Below, piece by piece: positions 62,242-64,000 of a DNA stretch of 64,000 bases (position 1 is the first letter of the stretch; each line of letters opens with the position of its first letter). A program made the position numbers and the translations under genes. The notes under the pieces were generated by a model that saw only the letters and a list, made by a program, of their open reading frames with translations, ran no database searches and was not told the DNA's origin. The DNA is from Pelagibius sp965227505. Its GTDB lineage: Bacteria > Pseudomonadota > Alphaproteobacteria > Kiloniellales > Kiloniellaceae. The DNA lies in contig NZ_OZ245757.1 of the NCBI RefSeq assembly GCF_965227505.1, positions 3,038,001 through 3,102,000 of the forward strand, given 5' to 3'.

Positions 62242-62264
62242 ACCCTCGGGCTTGACCCGAGGGT
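62242..62264. repeat. hairpin repeat ACCCTCGGG-N5-CCCGAGGGT
   Basis: Perfect 9-bp inverted repeat around CTTGA. This hairpin type (CTCGGGCTTGACCCGAGG) is a known dispersed palindrome in alphaproteobacteria. Half of it reappears inverted near 62402. Confidence 0.85.
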
Positions 62265-62289
62265 CCATCTGCGCGCCGGGCCCGGCATG

Positions 62290-62391
62290 CTTCGAGACGC
62301 GCCCTTTGCGGGCGCTCCTCAGCATGAGGAAGAGAACCGCCTCATCCTGAGGAGCCGCGCCCTTATGACATGTGCGGGCGGCGTCTCGAAG
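62290..62391. repeat. dispersed palindromic element, copy B
   Basis: 11-bp perfect terminal inverted repeats CTTCGAGACGC (62290-62300) and GCGTCTCGAAG (62381-62391). Internal CTCCTCAGCATGAGG and CTCATCCTGAGGAG are shared with copy A at 55877-55968. Confidence 0.88.
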
Positions 62392-62445
62392 GATGGATGC
62401 TCGGGTCAAGCCCAAGCAGGGCGATTGGACCATCCCTGCGACTGT

Positions 62446-62607
62446 CCCCCTCACCCAGCTCCGCCTAAGCGTGATCTTCGATCCCGCAAAGGCTTCGCAA
62501 CCCTCTCCCACCAGGGGAGAGGGTTTCTTTCTTTCGAGCCGCGCCCGTTTTTCCCTCTCCCCTCCGAGGGAGAGGGAGGGGCCCGCGTTAGCGGGAGGGT
62601 GAGGGGG
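62446..62607. repeat. dispersed REP-like element, copy D
   Basis: Begins CCCCCTCACCCAGCTCCGCC, has CGCAACCCTCTCCC near the middle and ends GCGGGAGGGTGAGGGG; matches copy C (57970-58078) in reverse. Two CCCTCTCC/GGAGAGGG hairpins at its centre may terminate cysK transcription. Confidence 0.82.
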
Positions 62608-62615
62608 CTTTCCCT

Positions 62616-63668
62616 TCACATCCCTTCGAAGAGGTCGGTCGAGAGGTAGCGTTCGGCGAAGGAGGGGAGGATGGCGACGATGAGCTTGCCTTTCATCTCC
62701 GCCCGGGCGCCGACTTCCAGGGCGGCGGCCAGCGCCGCGCCGGACGAAATGCCCACCGGCAGGCCCTCCAGGGCCGCGGCCTCCCGCGCCAGGCGGAAGG
62801 CGGTGTCGTTGCCGATGCGGATCACCTCGTCGATCAGGTCGGTCTTCAGGTTGCCGGGAATGAAGCCGGCGCCGATGCCCTGGATCTTGTGGGGGCCGGG
62901 GGCGCCGCCGGAGAGCACGGGGCTGTCTTCCGGCTCCACGGCGACGATCTGCAGGCTCTCCTTGCGTGCCTTCAGGGCGGCGCCGACGCCGGTCAGGGTG
63001 CCGCCGGTGCCGACGGCGGAGACCACCACGTCGACCCGCCCGCCGGTGTCGCGCCAGATCTCCTCCGCCGTCGTGCGATAGTGGGCGTCGGGGTTGGCGG
63101 GATTGTTGAACTGCTGCGGCATCACCGCGCCGGGGTTCTTGGCCAGGATCTCCTCGGCCTTGGCGACGGCGCCGTTCATGCCCAGGCTGCCGTCGGTCAG
63201 CACCAGTTCCGCCCCCAGCAGGCGCAGCATCTTGCGCCGCTCCACCGACATGGTCTCCGGCATGGTGAGGATCAGGCGGTAGCCCTTGGCGGCGCAGACG
63301 AAGGCCAGCGCGATGCCGGTGTTGCCGCTGGTCGGCTCCACGATGACGCCTTGCGGGCCGCCCGCGTCGCCCCCCTTGGGGCTGAGGCGCCCGTCGGCCT
63401 CCAGCGCTTCCACCATGGACAATCCGATGCGGTCCTTCACCGAGTTCAGCGGATTGAAGAACTCGCACTTGCCGGCGACCTCGGCGACGGCGCCGTGGGC
63501 CTCGGCCAGCTTGGCGACGCGGATCAGCGGCGTGGCGCCGATGGTCTCCAGGATCGAATCGTAGATGCGCCCGCGGAACTCGCAGCTTTCGCCGGCCGGG
63601 GTATCAGCCAGAGTGTCGGCCGAGGGGTCGGCGCTTTGCCGCGGCGTCATGCGCTTGCTTGCTTCCAT
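62616..63668 (-). CDS. cysK: cysteine synthase A (O-acetylserine sulfhydrylase)
   Basis: 350 residues. PLP Lys in FNPLNSVKDRIGLSMVE near residue 77; substrate loop EPTSGNTGIALAF; phosphate site VGTGGTLTGVG. It makes cysteine from O-acetylserine and sulfide. It is about 30 residues longer than usual because of an N-terminal Asp/Ala/Thr-rich extension and a small loop (SPKGGDAGGPQG). AAGGA lies upstream. It follows an Rrf2-type gene by 36 bp in the same direction, suggesting an operon with its own regulator. Confidence 0.95.
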   Translation of the reverse strand: MEASKRMTPRQSADPSADTLADTPAGESCEFRGRIYDSILETIGATPLIRVAKLAEAHGAVAEVAGKCEFFNPLNSVKDRIGLSMVEALEADGRLSPKGGDAGGPQGVIVEPTSGNTGIALAFVCAAKGYRLILTMPETMSVERRKMLRLLGAELVLTDGSLGMNGAVAKAEEILAKNPGAVMPQQFNNPANPDAHYRTTAEEIWRDTGGRVDVVVSAVGTGGTLTGVGAALKARKESLQIVAVEPEDSPVLSGGAPGPHKIQGIGAGFIPGNLKTDLIDEVIRIGNDTAFRLAREAAALEGLPVGISSGAALAAALEVGARAEMKGKLIVAILPSFAERYLSTDLFEGM

Positions 63669-63704
63669 GGCTGTCCTTCGGCGGCGCCGGTTGCGGGGGG
63701 AGGG

Positions 63705-64000
63705 TCAGATGGTGAAGTCGGGCACGTTCTTGGCCTCGCTGATGATGCCGCGTTCGCGCGCCCGTTCGCAGAGCTGCTCGATGGTGATGTTGTCCAGCCG
63801 CTCCATCATCTGCAGCTGCATCTCGATCCAGATCGGCCGCACGATCTTGACCCCGATCTCCGAGCCGTCGGGCTCGCTGGCCGGGTCGATTGTGCCCTCC
63901 AGCTTGCGCACGATGCGGATGATCTCGCCGATCGAGATTCGTCTTCGTTCGCGGGCCAGGCGGTAGCCGCCCTTGGGGCCGCGCTGGCCGGCGAGGATGC
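63705..64000 (-). CDS. Rrf2-family regulator upstream of cysK, 5' part outside window
   Basis: C-terminal 97 residues seen; the frame runs off the right edge (about 98 codons). Recognised by RGPKGGYRLARERRRISIGE and IRIVRKLEG in the wing, followed by IEMQLQMMERLDNITIEQLC. The Fe-S cysteines of IscR are absent in the visible part (one late Cys only), so a CymR-like cysteine-metabolism regulator is plausible. The 36-bp gap to cysK suggests co-transcription. Confidence 0.85.
   Translation of the reverse strand, partial: ILAGQRGPKGGYRLARERRRISIGEIIRIVRKLEGTIDPASEPDGSEIGVKIVRPIWIEMQLQMMERLDNITIEQLCERARERGIISEAKNVPDFTI

Larger units (their letters stand above)
62170..62615. other. 446-bp intergenic region composed of dispersed repeats
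   Basis: No gene. It contains, left to right, a 9-bp hairpin (62242-62264), the palindromic element copy B (62290-62391) flanked on its right by a partial inverted copy of the hairpin (CGGGTCAAGCCC about 62402-62413), and the REP-like element copy D (62446-62607). A composite of short non-coding repeats between moeB and cysK. Confidence 0.85.

Overview
This 64 kb window is a GC-rich chromosomal segment of an alphaproteobacterium, most likely from the Rhodospirillales / Kiloniellales / Rhodovibrionales side of the class. The evidence is gene content and order. There is an unbroken block tsaB-rimI-mucR-fur-olsB-olsA-miaB-phoH-ybeY-corC-lnt-XRE-metK-trmB-rimP-nusA-ylxR-infB-rbfA-truB-rpsO-pnp. 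There is also the irr / fabA-fabB-fabI divergent arrangement, a MaeB malic enzyme fused to a phosphotransacetylase-like domain, and a Ros/MucR regulator. All of these are typical of the class. No rRNA, tRNA, CRISPR array, prophage or complete insertion sequence was seen. Nearly all genes are core housekeeping or envelope genes, so the accessory content is small.

Layout. 1-5.1 kb (minus strand): truncated PhoR-type sensor kinase, a small membrane protein, MaeB with a good sigma-70-type promoter, and a stress-protein-like small protein. 5.3-17.3 kb (mostly plus): mutS, a small lipoprotein on the other strand, glnD, murJ, trpS, a universal stress protein, nfuA with a clear terminator, and a murein glucosaminidase. 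17.3-20.3 kb: polysaccharide deacetylase, RutE-like nitroreductase, VanX-like dipeptidase. 20.3-43.5 kb: the long translation / RNA-metabolism / membrane-lipid block listed above. 43.6-49.3 kb: a glycerophosphodiester phosphodiesterase whose ribosome binding site lies inside the pnp terminator, a 1142-residue SAM-cyclase-ATPase-TPR signalling protein, and an orphan ATP-grasp enzyme. 49.4-55.9 kb: fabA-fabB-fabI (unsaturated fatty acid synthesis) divergent from irr, followed by a rubrerythrin / CCG-domain Fe-S protein / DUF3501 operon with a possible Irr box at its promoter. 56-64 kb: SH3 protein, D-2-hydroxyacid dehydrogenase, orphan BMP-type binding protein, cupin, a lower-GC membrane protein resembling half of a TAXI-TRAP permease, MoeB/ThiF-type E1 enzyme, cysK and a truncated Rrf2 regulator.

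The genes meet in a few themes: translation and ribosome maturation (trpS, tsaB, rimI, miaB, ybeY, trmB, rimP, nusA, infB, rbfA, truB, rpsO, pnp); envelope lipids and peptidoglycan (murJ, olsBA, lnt, fabABI, glucosaminidase, VanX-like); and iron / redox control (fur, irr, nfuA, rubrerythrin operon, Rrf2-cysK). The most interesting non-textbook signals are: the terminator that sequesters the next gene's Shine-Dalgarno (43.55 kb); the rubrerythrin / Fe-S / DUF3501 operon; a palindromic operator over the XRE-metK promoter beside a sharp AT-rich 3' end of lnt; a promoter-leader-terminator arrangement before rimP; a half-TRAP membrane protein in a lower-GC island; and an unusual abundance of 12-, 15- and 16-bp GC-rich tandem repeats in intergenic regions and in disordered protein tails. 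I did not find a clearly new defence or mobile system.
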